From Pacificispira sp002696645 (lineage in GTDB: Bacteria > Pseudomonadota > Alphaproteobacteria > UBA8366 > Aestuariispiraceae), in the NCBI RefSeq assembly GCF_048892425.1, contig NZ_JBLZHU010000015.1:1-33347 (forward strand): 33,347 nt of DNA, read 5' to 3'. The notes under the pieces were generated by a model. That model did no database searches and was not told the DNA's origin. It saw only the letters and a list, made by a program, of their open reading frames with translations. This document shows, piece after piece, positions 20,482-27,942 of this stretch. Numbering within the stretch: the first letter of the stretch is position 1; each line of letters opens with the position of its first letter. A program made the translations under genes and the position numbers.

Positions 20482-22800
20482 TTATCCTTGAATGCGGACG
20501 GTTCGTAACCGTAACGCGTTGCCAATCACTGAAACAGACGAGAGACTCATGGCCGCAGCAGCGAACATGGGTGAGATCAGTAATCCGAGGAATGGATAAA
20601 GCACACCTGCTGCGATTGGCACGCCGGCGGCGTTGTAGACGAGCGCAAAGAATAGATTTTGTTTGATGTTACGCATCGTTGCCACGGACAAACGCCGCGC
20701 TCTAACAATACCGCCTAAATCACCCTTCACCAGCGTAATTCCTGCGCTATCAATGGCGACGTCAGCGCCAGTACCCATAGCAATTCCAACGTCCGCCTGC
20801 GCCAGAGCGGGTGCATCGTTAACGCCGTCCCCCGCCATCGCTACCTTTCTACCCTGTTCTTGCAATTCCTTTATGATCCTCGCCTTGTCGGCAGGCAGCA
20901 CATCGGCCCTTATCTCGTCAATCCCGAGGCGCGCTGCGACTGCTTTCGCCGTGCGCTCATTATCGCCAGTGGCCATGATGATATTGAGTCCCAGCGCGTG
21001 TAGTTCCTTAAGAGCATCCGGTGTTGTATTTTTGACCGGATCGGCAACACTGACTAAGCCCGCGATCTGGTTGCCGACGATAATGAACATTACCGTTTCT
21101 CCCTCGTCACGCCGCGCATCTGCTGTTTCAGACAAAGCTCCAGGGTTAAGACCTAGGTCTTCAACCAATCTGGCATTCCCAAGGGCGATCGACTGATCGT
21201 CCACAGTTCCTTTAACGCCCTTACCCGTGACGGCTTCAAAATCAGTTGCGTCGGCAAGTGCAATGCCGCGTTCCCTAGCACCAGAGATAATCGCTTCCGC
21301 CAGTGGATGTTCGGAACCGCGTTCTAGGCTCGCTGCCAGACGCAGTACTTCTTCTTCGCTATGATTTGGCTGTGCGATCACGGCGACCAGTTTGGGCTTC
21401 CCTTCTGTTAACGTACCTGTCTTGTCGACAATTAAGGTATCAATTTTGGCGAACTGCTCCAGCGCCTCAGCGTTCTTGATCAGGACGCCAGCCTGTGCCC
21501 CGCGTCCAGTTGCAGTCATGATCGACACAGGTGTTGCCAGACCCAGCGCACAGGGACAGGCGATAATTAACACTGCGATGGCCGAGACCAGCGCATAGGC
21601 GAAAACCGGTGATGGTCCCCAAATTGACCAAGCAATGAAAGCTAAGACAGAGACGCCGATAACCACCGGCACAAAATACCCGGCAACGCTGTCTGCCAGC
21701 TTTTGAATTGGCGCACGTGAACGCTGGGCCGATGCGACCATATCGACGATCTGTGACAGCATGGTATCCTTGCCGACGCGCTTGGCTTCAATGATCAGAC
21801 TTCCTGTGCCGTTGATGGTTGCGCCAGTCACCGGGTCACCGGCAATCTTTTCGACGGGCACTGGTTCACCAGAAATCATCGACTCATCAATTGATGAACG
21901 ACCTTCCAGTATTTCACCGTCAACGGCGACTTTCTCACCCGGCCTAACACGGAGTTTATCTCCTACCTGGACATCTTCAACCGCGACTTCCTCTTCCGTT
22001 CCGTCGGGGCGAATGACGCGTGCGGTTTTGGCGGCGAGATCTAGTAGGGCGCGGATCGCGGCACCAGTGCGTTCACGTGCTCCGAGTTCAAGGATTTGAC
22101 CTAAAAGTACAAGAACAACGATCACCGCTCCGGCTTCAAAATAGACACCAACATGCCCGTTAGAATCCCGAAAACCCGCTGGGAATATACTCGGGGCTAG
22201 GACGGCAACAACACTAAAGAGGAATGCCGAAGAAACCCCCATGCCGATCAGCGAGAACATATTTAGGTTCATAGTTCGGAATGACTGCCAGCCTCGTACA
22301 AGAAACGGCCAGCCAGACCAAAGGATGACGGGTGTTCCTAGTAACAACTCGATCCACAAAACAATGCGTTCTCCAATCCAGTCCCGCACGGGTAAACCTA
22401 CCATTGGCCCCATTGTTAGGATGAGAAGAGGCACCGTGAGCACTGCACCAACGGCAAAACGCCTTTTGAAATCAACTAACTCTGGGTTTGGGCCTTCGTC
22501 TTTTGAGGGAAGCCCCTTGGGCTCAAGTGCCATGCCACATTTTGGGCAGGTGCCGGGGCCAATTTGCTCTATTTCCGGGTGCATTGGGCAGGTATAGACG
22601 GTTCCCTCTGGCATAGTTTCTTCTCTGACTTTGTTTCCTAGGTACTCATCAGGTGCACCTATAAATTTCTCCCTGCATCGGTTTGAGCAGAAATAGTAAT
22701 TATGCCCCTTATGTTCGGCGGTTGGATTGTCATTGCTTAAGTCGACCTTCATACCGCAGACCGGATCATGTTCAATATTTTCAATCATATTACTTTTCAT
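20482..22800 (-). CDS. Copper-translocating P-type ATPase
   Basis: This 772-residue inner-membrane P1B-type ATPase exports Cu(I). The N-terminus has a YHS-type metal domain (HDPVCGMKVD through YYFCSNRCREKF) and then a second metal-binding segment (YTCPMHPEIEQIGPGTCPKCGM) in place of classical GMxCxxC domains. The transport motif CPC is at residues 415-417 (IACPCALGLATP), the phosphorylated Asp is D459 in DKTGTLT, and the hinge MAGDGVNDAPALAQADVG is intact. It starts at the ATG 22800 with a GGAGG ribosome site. Leftward transcription from a CueR-like promoter (22837-22860) makes it a separate unit from the copper operon. Confidence 0.93.
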   Translation of the reverse strand: MKSNMIENIEHDPVCGMKVDLSNDNPTAEHKGHNYYFCSNRCREKFIGAPDEYLGNKVREETMPEGTVYTCPMHPEIEQIGPGTCPKCGMALEPKGLPSKDEGPNPELVDFKRRFAVGAVLTVPLLILTMGPMVGLPVRDWIGERIVLWIELLLGTPVILWSGWPFLVRGWQSFRTMNLNMFSLIGMGVSSAFLFSVVAVLAPSIFPAGFRDSNGHVGVYFEAGAVIVVLVLLGQILELGARERTGAAIRALLDLAAKTARVIRPDGTEEEVAVEDVQVGDKLRVRPGEKVAVDGEILEGRSSIDESMISGEPVPVEKIAGDPVTGATINGTGSLIIEAKRVGKDTMLSQIVDMVASAQRSRAPIQKLADSVAGYFVPVVIGVSVLAFIAWSIWGPSPVFAYALVSAIAVLIIACPCALGLATPVSIMTATGRGAQAGVLIKNAEALEQFAKIDTLIVDKTGTLTEGKPKLVAVIAQPNHSEEEVLRLAASLERGSEHPLAEAIISGARERGIALADATDFEAVTGKGVKGTVDDQSIALGNARLVEDLGLNPGALSETADARRDEGETVMFIIVGNQIAGLVSVADPVKNTTPDALKELHALGLNIIMATGDNERTAKAVAARLGIDEIRADVLPADKARIIKELQEQGRKVAMAGDGVNDAPALAQADVGIAMGTGADVAIDSAGITLVKGDLGGIVRARRLSVATMRNIKQNLFFALVYNAAGVPIAAGVLYPFLGLLISPMFAAAAMSLSSVSVIGNALRLRTVRIQG

Positions 22801-22836
22801 AATTGCCTCCTAGTTCGTGTACCTTGAAGACGTTGA

Positions 22837-22860
22837 GGCCTCCGGTTACTGGAAGGTCAA
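22837..22860 (-). promoter_or_regulatory. CueR/MerR-type copper promoter
   Basis: Read on the minus strand, TTGACC (-35) overlaps ACCTTCC-N7-GGAGGCC, a near dyad in the elongated spacer. This is the layout of CueR-controlled copA promoters (consensus CCTTCC-N7-GGAAGG). The -10 position (CAACGT at 19 bases) is weak, as expected for a MerR-activated promoter. No cueR gene is in the window, so the regulator must come from elsewhere in the genome. Confidence 0.6.
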
Positions 22861-22979
22861 GTTAAATAATGACAAAAATGGTTTGGCTGAAATTATGTAT
22901 TGCGCACTAATTTATGTTGTTCTTGATGTTCGACATACTACAGGACGTACCAATTGACTTTATCTGCATAACTGCTTCT

Positions 22980-23936
22980 TCAAAGCCTTGTCCAGGCATG
23001 AAGGCCTAGTCCGTGTAGGGCAGTAACACAGGACAGACAGAAGAACGTTTTGCCGATTCCCCGATCTGCAAAAACCATACTGATCGACCCTTCAGGCATC
23101 CAAGGCGCACGAAGCATCTCCCGCTTTGGCAGCTCCATACGGGTGAAGTCGTTCACAGTGATCAAGTGATACTGGGTCTTTGTTGTCTGGAAGAGCCAAT
23201 CGTTAGGGATGGGAGCGGCGTTTATATCCCTGTATCGTTCAAACTCCATACTTAGGGTCGACCCTAAGGAATCATTCTCTAAGGCATCTGCGTGCCTTAG
23301 AAATGCCGTCTCTAAGGAAGGGTCGTCTAAAGGGTCGTTTCTTAAGGGATCAATTCCTAAGGAAACGGAGCCTAAGGAAATATCCCCTAAGGAAACGCCC
23401 TCTATAGGGGATAGCCCATCCCAACTCTCCATCCCGTCACGGGATGCCAGAAAATCGCAGACGTCCCCTTTCTCATACATAGGGAATTGCACCAACTTGA
23501 TCTCATGCAAAAATGGGAAGTGTCTCACCTGGTCATAGACTGCCTTGGCATAGCGCATTCCAGGCTCGTCATTGTCTGGCAGTATGTAGATATGGCTTGC
23601 ATCCCTTAGAGTTGACCAATCGGCCTTAACTGCCTGACAGCTTCCCCCGAGACTTGTCACAGCTTGAAGGTCTAGCCCGTGCAGGGCAGCGGCACATTTC
23701 TCTCCCTCTACAATGTAGATCGGTTCTGCGAAATCGGTGATATAATCCAGCCCGTATATACGGAGATGGGTAGAGTGGTCGTCTGGGATACCCGGTTTCC
23801 CGTCCGTACGGAAGTAGGGGATGATCTGCTTTTCAGCTTTTCCATACGTAGGGGAAATTTCCCCCTCCATACGTACGACATAGCCAATGGCTTCCCCATC
23901 CCGTGTTTTATAGTCCCATCGCTTGACCGGGCGCAT
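22980..23936 (-). pseudogene. Truncated Toprim primase / AAA ATPase replication protein
   Basis: This 318-residue replication protein is probably cut at its C-terminus. Residues about 70-150 form a Toprim domain (IYIVEGEKCAAALHG, then IYILPDNDEPGMRYAK). A repetitive Leu-periodic linker of about 45 residues follows, then the start of an AAA/RepA-type ATPase with the P-loop FADRGIGKTFF. The reading frame ends about 20 residues after the P-loop, without Walker B or the rest of the ATPase core. The copper cassette begins just beyond. Its ATG overlaps the stop of the CHC2 gene (TGATG), so primase parts were originally co-translated. It could still act as a primase subunit. Confidence 0.65.
23251..23415. 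repeat. Palindromes and 15-bp tandem repeats inside the primase gene
   Basis: CTTAGGGTCGACCCTAAG (23251-23268) is a perfect 18-bp palindrome. CTAAGGCA and TGCCTTAG form a second dyad at 23279-23300. From 23311 to 23415 there are seven 15-bp units, most clear at 23356, 23371 and 23386 (CCTAAGGA plus 7 bases). The encoded protein has Leu every fifth residue (SLGDI, SLGSV, SLGID, PLRND, PLDDP). It may be an iteron-like replication site inside the gene, or an expanded linker. Confidence 0.6.
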
Positions 23937-24226
23937 CACAGGCCTCCCTTCAGCTCTTTAAGAGCCCCAAGGAAGCCAACATGATTGGCTTTCATATGGA
24001 AGGTGATGATATCGCCCCCTTGTTCGCCGCAAGAGAAGCACTTGAACGCCCCTGTCGCCTTGTTCACGACAAAGGAGCCAGGGCGGGTGTCGGCGTGGAA
24101 GGGGCAAAGCCCCTCCCACATATGCCAGCCCTGTCTGGTCGGCTTTCCGAAACAGCCTTTCAGCGTTTTCGTGTAATAGCGTTCCGGGGAGAGGGACCGC
24201 TTTAGAGTTTCGGCTGGGTTCGTCAT
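23936..24226 (-). CDS. CHC2-type zinc-finger primase domain protein
   Basis: This protein of about 96 residues consists essentially of the DnaG-type CHC2 zinc finger: LCPFHADTRPGSFVVN followed by FKCFSCGEQGGDIITFHM, with Cys-His and Cys-Cys metal ligands. It normally recognises initiation sequences for primer synthesis. The ATG at 24226 has a strong GGAGGG site and lies just after the AlpA stop; the frame is open two codons upstream to a TTG. The following Toprim gene overlaps its stop, so one primase appears to be split into two chains, as in several satellite-type islands. Confidence 0.85.
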   Translation of the reverse strand: MTNPAETLKRSLSPERYYTKTLKGCFGKPTRQGWHMWEGLCPFHADTRPGSFVVNKATGAFKCFSCGEQGGDIITFHMKANHVGFLGALKELKGGL

Positions 24227-24228
24227 GA

Positions 24229-24414
24229 TCAACCCTCCCCATAAATGCGAGAGTTGATGAAGGCTTGCACATCCGCTTCCCGATACCTGACCAACCGGCC
24301 CGATTTCACATAGGGAAGGTTATAGCGTTTCGTCGCACGCCATACGGCAAGCGTCCCGACAGTGACGCCCAGAATCTTAGATACGTCTTCTTTGGTTAAG
24401 AGTCGTTGTGTCAT
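24229..24414 (-). CDS. AlpA/excisionase-type DNA-binding protein
   Basis: This 61-residue protein with a MerR-like helix-turn-helix (RLLTKEDVSKILGVTVGTLAVWRA, then SGRLVRYREADVQAFINSR) has the size and pattern of AlpA/Xis-type regulators. These bend DNA for excision or activate the integrase gene in P4-like islands. It is located between the 217-residue gene and the primase genes on the same strand. It is the best candidate for the recombination directionality factor of this island. Confidence 0.85.
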   Translation of the reverse strand: MTQRLLTKEDVSKILGVTVGTLAVWRATKRYNLPYVKSGRLVRYREADVQAFINSRIYGEG

Positions 24415-24537
24415 TTGAAATTACCCCAGTTAGATTTACTGCCACGAACACAGCGCTCAATGGCTTCAGGGCAACCTCTAGTGATTGGCGTTAATCAAAT
24501 AGGTTCCAAATTGGGGACAACTTTTTGCCCAAAAATC

Positions 24538-25191
24538 TCACCTAATTTTAAGAAGGACAAAACGCTCAGTTGTGGCGTAGTCGTCTTTGGCCTGTTTGAT
24601 GATGGGGAATAAGTCTTCACGTATTGAGATGTTGAATTTCTCACCGCCAGCCTCCCCTTTGATGGCTTTGAGAAACGCCTCAAGACATTTCCCGAACGTT
24701 CCTTCCCGGTAGGCCGTGATTTCGACCCCGCATTTACTGAGTTCCCGAGCAAGCTCGGTTGCCAGGATGGGTTTCAGGTTTGTGAGTGAATATTGTGTCG
24801 ATTTCTCAGACTGACCTAAACTGTCAATTGCGTCGGTGCAGGCTTGTCGTAGTGTTTCGATAGAGTCGTTTGCATCAATGTAAGTCTCGAACATGTCTGG
24901 AAGTTTGGCGATTATTGCCATGCGGGCATTGTCGCTTATTTTGTCACTTTGCAAGGTGGAGACTTTTTCCAGTGCGTTTTCAAACTGAGTGAGTTGGCGT
25001 TTTATTTTTTTGTTCTTTATCGCATCTCTTTCGATCAAGATTTTCTCGCGGAAGATACCAATGAAGTTATTCACCTGATCCGCGAAAGCCTTATCAAACT
25101 TAGTATCAGTAATCTTCTCAAACTTCGCTATGAGGGTCTGAAGTTCGCCCTCTGACAGTTCGTATGGTTTGCGCGTATCCCGTAAATTCAT
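24538..25191 (-). CDS. Unknown 217-residue protein coupled to the integrase
   Basis: I do not recognise this protein. It is largely helical and charged, with possible coiled-coil segments (residues about 15-80; KFEKITDTKFDKAFADQVNN, then RDAIKNKKIKRQLTQFENAL). It has no membrane segment, zinc finger or evident nuclease motif. Its ATG overlaps the integrase stop codon (ATGA), so it is translated from the same message and probably serves integration, excision or island control. The interval 24415-24537 after it shows no gene. Confidence 0.7.
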   Translation of the reverse strand: MNLRDTRKPYELSEGELQTLIAKFEKITDTKFDKAFADQVNNFIGIFREKILIERDAIKNKKIKRQLTQFENALEKVSTLQSDKISDNARMAIIAKLPDMFETYIDANDSIETLRQACTDAIDSLGQSEKSTQYSLTNLKPILATELARELSKCGVEITAYREGTFGKCLEAFLKAIKGEAGGEKFNISIREDLFPIIKQAKDDYATTERFVLLKIR

Positions 25192-26525
25192 TTGTGCATT
25201 TTCCCTAAGCTTAGCATCGTGGCAGTCGCCGAATTAACCGACGCCCGTATCGGATCATTGTGCAGACGAGCATATACCTGAGTCGATTGCTGTGACTTAT
25301 GCCCAAGGGATTTTCCGATCACCTGAAGACTTGCCCCGGCAATCGCCTGATAGCTGCCAAAGGTGCGCCGGATATCGTGGAGGCGGATATCCATTAAGCT
25401 GGTCGGGAGCTCTAATCCCAGCTTGTCACAGTCGGCTTCAACCTTTGCATAGAGTGTCCCCACGTCATGATCGTCTGGGAGAGTCTCTGAGGCCCTCTGG
25501 ATCACCGCCGCTAGTCTTGGGTCGTCTGACCATGCTTTAAGCGTTGCGCGTTGCTTAACCCGTATCCAGGCCTTCTTAGGATCGTTTAGGTGCCCGGTCT
25601 TGCTGGCCTCACTGGTGAAGACCCAAGGACTGCCAGGGGACGCCTTTAGGCGACGCTCCAGGATTGCTTCTGCTTCTGGGGCCAAAGTTACCAGCACCGG
25701 CTCCCCATTCTTGGTATCGGGAATGCGCCACGTCTTGTTGTGCCAATCAATCTGTTCCCATCGCATTTCAAGGACGTTGGTTTTACGTGCGCCGGTAAAC
25801 AGCGATATCAGGATATAATCCCGCGCCACTTCGTTATGCTCTTCGTCCACGGCTTCCAGAAGCAGGGGCATTTCATTGGGGAGGATATAGCGGTCCCGCG
25901 ACTGTTCTTTGAACTTCTTGATCCCTTGGGTCGGATTGACGCCCTCCCACCCCCATTCAATTGCCTTGTTGAACATCGCCCGGATGCGCTCAAGCATTCG
26001 GTTCGCCTGATAGAGCCCGTTCTTCTCTCTCATGCTGATATGCAGGGATTTAATCTCGTATTTGCTGATATCCGAGATTTTGCGATTAAACCAATGGGAC
26101 AGGAACTTATTGATCTCCCGTTCATCATAACGCCACGACTTTTTCTCAAGTTTGCTGTAACGCTCCATATAGGACGCAAAGAGCTCTTTCAGCGTGATCT
26201 CTTGGCGCATGCGGTTCTTAGCGACATTGGGGTTCTCTCCCCCTGCTAATGCCCCTTTGGCTTTTGTGGCCTCCCGACGCGCATTCTCAATAGTCATATC
26301 GGGGAAGGTGCCCAAGGTCACTCGCACGGGTCGCCCCTGGTGTTTCTGATAGAGCTGAAAGGTCTTCTGACCATTCGCCGTCACTCGCAAAATAAGCCCC
26401 TTCACACGGCTGTCCTTAAAGGAGAAGCGATCTCCTTTGGCGGGGAGGGGGACACCCATCAAAAGGGCCTTCGTGAAGTTCACTGTGTCGTTTGGGGCTA
26501 CCATGGGGCTACCTATTTGCGTCAT
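25188..26525 (-). CDS. Tyrosine integrase with DUF4102 arm-binding domain
   Basis: This 445-residue site-specific recombinase of the P4-like island type has an N-terminal DUF4102 domain (FSFKDSRVKGLILRVTANGQ, then LGTFPDMTIENARREA). The catalytic domain has R247 (FTGARKTNV), H383 and R386 (LHDIRRTFGSY), H409 (SLGHKS) and the nucleophile Y418 (TQVYARL). All essential residues are present, so the enzyme should be active. The first codons contain the two GGGGCTACC arm-type repeats (26494-26513). The gene reads away from the adjacent att copy 3. The intergenic region up to the att site contains the dyad CGTATGATACG (26603-26613), possibly for AlpA or self-control. Confidence 0.95.
   Translation of the reverse strand: MTQIGSPMVAPNDTVNFTKALLMGVPLPAKGDRFSFKDSRVKGLILRVTANGQKTFQLYQKHQGRPVRVTLGTFPDMTIENARREATKAKGALAGGENPNVAKNRMRQEITLKELFASYMERYSKLEKKSWRYDEREINKFLSHWFNRKISDISKYEIKSLHISMREKNGLYQANRMLERIRAMFNKAIEWGWEGVNPTQGIKKFKEQSRDRYILPNEMPLLLEAVDEEHNEVARDYILISLFTGARKTNVLEMRWEQIDWHNKTWRIPDTKNGEPVLVTLAPEAEAILERRLKASPGSPWVFTSEASKTGHLNDPKKAWIRVKQRATLKAWSDDPRLAAVIQRASETLPDDHDVGTLYAKVEADCDKLGLELPTSLMDIRLHDIRRTFGSYQAIAGASLQVIGKSLGHKSQQSTQVYARLHNDPIRASVNSATATMLSLGKMHK
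26494..26513 (+). repeat. 11-bp-spaced arm-type repeats, type b (right end, within integrase start)
   Basis: GGGGCTACC occurs at 26494-26502 and 26505-26513. The same motif and spacing occur at the other end of the island (16778-16796). After excision the two pairs would flank the att core, as P and P' arms do. Confidence 0.6.
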
Positions 26526-26633
26526 TTTACCGAATCTTGAGAGATCATCGTTAAACGAAAATGACGCATAAAGCTATATAAAATAACAATTTAATATGAT
26601 AGCGTATGATACGTTAACCAATAGCCTGTTTGG

Positions 26634-26678
26634 CTCATAACCTGAAGGTCGTAGGTTCAAACCCTACCCCCGCAACCA
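26634..26678 (+). repeat. Attachment site copy 3 (3' half of initiator tRNA, one variant base)
   Basis: This 45-bp repeat matches copies 1 and 2 except for C in place of T in the T-loop/stem (AAACCC against AAATCC, position 26662). That base would weaken T-stem pairing in a tRNA, which is harmless in an att copy. It is the junction between the copper island and segment 3. Confidence 0.85.
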
Positions 26679-26712
26679 AATAAGACACTGAAATCACTGA
26701 CTAAATCAAAAA

Positions 26713-26740
26713 GTCTCGCTCTTCGGAGCGGGGCATTTTT
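26713..26740 (+). terminator. Terminator after att copy 3
   Basis: CGCTC-TTCG-GAGCG with further G-C and G-T pairs forms a UUCG-capped stem at 26713-26734, followed by ATTTTT. It is placed like the hairpins after att copies 1 and 2 but its sequence has diverged. Confidence 0.7.
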
Positions 26741-26746
26741 GCGTTT

Positions 26747-26765
26747 GGGAGTAATTTGGGAGTAA
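26747..26765 (+). repeat. 11-bp-spaced arm-type repeats, type c
   Basis: GGGAGTAA occurs at 26747-26754 and 26758-26765. The spacing and position are the same as repeat types a and b, but the sequence is different. This implies that segment 3 was inserted by yet another integrase specificity. Confidence 0.5.
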
Positions 26766-26803
26766 TTGCTCCCAAAAATGCCCAACACGTTCCAACGGTC
26801 TGC

Positions 26804-27647
26804 CTAGGCTCAGGACCTATTAATTTGCATTGATGAGCGAATAGTGATTCACCGTGGCAAAGGAGTTTGCCATGACGGATATGTTTCTTCTCTCTGCCGA
26901 TCAAATGTCGAAGATTGAGCCCTTTTTCCGAAGTCGCACGGTGTTGCGCGTGTGGATGATCGCCGGGTTATCTCCGGGATCATCTATGTTCTGAAGCATG
27001 GTCTACAATGGAAAGATGCCCCACCGGGCTATGGCCCACACAAGACGCTGTATAACCGCTTTCGACGGTGGACAGTTTTGGGAGTGTTTGATCGGATTTT
27101 CAGTAACTTGGCTTCAGCGGATGGGCCACCCAATATGCTGATGCTCGACGCGACACATCTGAAGGCTCACCGCACGGCGTCGAGCCTCCTAAAAGGGGGG
27201 TACTTTCCCGCCACATCGGGCGTACAAAAGGCGGGTTAAACACGAAACTGCATGCTGTGTGCGATGGCGAAGGCCGTCCGTTGCTGATGTGCCTGACAGC
27301 AGGACAAGTATCCGATCATATTGGCGCGAAGATCCTGTATCCCACGCTGCCCGACCGAGAGGGCGCAATCTTGATCGCAAACAAGGGGTATAACAGCGAC
27401 GAGTACCGCGCAGCCCTGCAGGCCAAGGGCATCATCCCCTGCATCCCTCCCAGAAAAGGCAGAAATGCTCCTGCGTCATTCTGCAAGGTCACGTATAAAC
27501 AACGCCATAAGGTCGGAAACATGTTCGGAAAAATGAAGGATTGGCGACGTATCGCAACTAGGTATGATCGCCGTGCAGACATCTTTATGGTCGCCATAAC
27601 AATCGCTGTAATCGTTATATGGTGGATTCAATGAGTCCTGACCCTAG
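26804..27647 (+). mobile_element. IS5-family insertion sequence (IS427-like)
   Basis: Imperfect terminal inverted repeats CTAGGCTCAGGAC..ATT (26804-26821) and its counterpart (27630-27647; AATGAGTCCTGACCCTAG) bound a two-frame transposase. CTAG at both ends could be the target duplication. The element lies directly after the arm repeats of segment 3. Confidence 0.7.
26872..27634 (+). pseudogene. IS5-family transposase, orfA/orfB, orfA frameshifted
   Basis: The N-terminus from the ATG at 26872 reads MTDMFLLSADQMSKIEPFF and then shifts frame. Adding one T to the T5 run at 26923-26927 would restore PKSHGVARVDDRRVISGIIY in frame with the next part. The second change, at the A4G6 run (27191-27200), is a -1 shift that joins orfA to orfB (HIGRTKGGLNTKLHAVCDGE); it is likely the programmed frameshift of this IS group and not damage. 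The DDE part is continuous in orfB, with RYDRRADIFMVAI near the end. The single-T loss probably inactivates the element, unless it is a sequencing error. Confidence 0.7.
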
Positions 27648-27748
27648 CTCATCAGTAGTATGAAAATGGCGGAAAATTGGGATATTATTGAAATACGTCT
27701 CTACGCTTCCCAAAATAATTATGTGGAGAATAAAGGAGACTGTTATGA

Positions 27749-27940
27749 ATGAACTTTCAAAACGTACTCAGCATTTCACAACTGGTGAAATTTAACCCCG
27801 CACTATCTGAATCGATGATCAGATGGTGGATCTTTAACGCAAAAGCCAATGGCTTCCACAAATGCCTCATCAAAATAGGTGGGCGCATTTTTGTTGATCG
27901 TAGCGTCTTCGAGCAGTGGCTCGAAGAGCAACGTCAGTAA
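27749..27940 (+). CDS. Small putative DNA-binding protein
   Basis: This 63-residue protein has a pattern typical of small helix-turn-helix regulators from mobile elements: VLSISQLVKFNPALSESMIR, WWIFNAKANGF and a short wing IKIGGRIFVDRSVFEQWLEE. An AAGGAG ribosome site lies 10 bases before the ATG at 27749. An overlapping ATG at 27745 opens only a 16-codon frame and might act as a leader. It stands alone between the IS5 element and a truncated reverse-strand gene. It could be an excisionase-type protein of segment 3, but it lies far from any integrase. Confidence 0.6.
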   Translation: MNFQNVLSISQLVKFNPALSESMIRWWIFNAKANGFHKCLIKIGGRIFVDRSVFEQWLEEQRQ

Positions 27941-27942
27941 CC

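Larger units (their letters stand above)
16684..26633. mobile_element. Copper-resistance integrative island (satellite-like, integrase/AlpA/primase)
   Basis: The segment is bounded by att repeats at 16684-16728 and 26634-26678. Matching GGGCTAC-type arm repeats lie just inside both ends (16778-16796 and 26494-26513), and the integrase gene starts 109 bases from the right att. The mobility half (22980-26525) encodes an integrase, an unknown protein, an AlpA-type regulator, a CHC2 zinc-finger primase part and a truncated Toprim/ATPase protein. The other half is a copper-resistance cassette. No capsid, conjugation or relaxase gene is present, so transfer would depend on another element or phage. 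Confidence 0.75.

Noticed and set aside
23251..23415. CRISPR array
   Set aside because: The 15-bp units are contiguous and lie within an open coding frame, without spacers of constant length. No cas gene is present.
24495..24752. Reverse-strand 85-residue open frame beside the AlpA gene
   Set aside because: It overlaps the 217-residue coupled gene in another frame and shows no recognisable feature.
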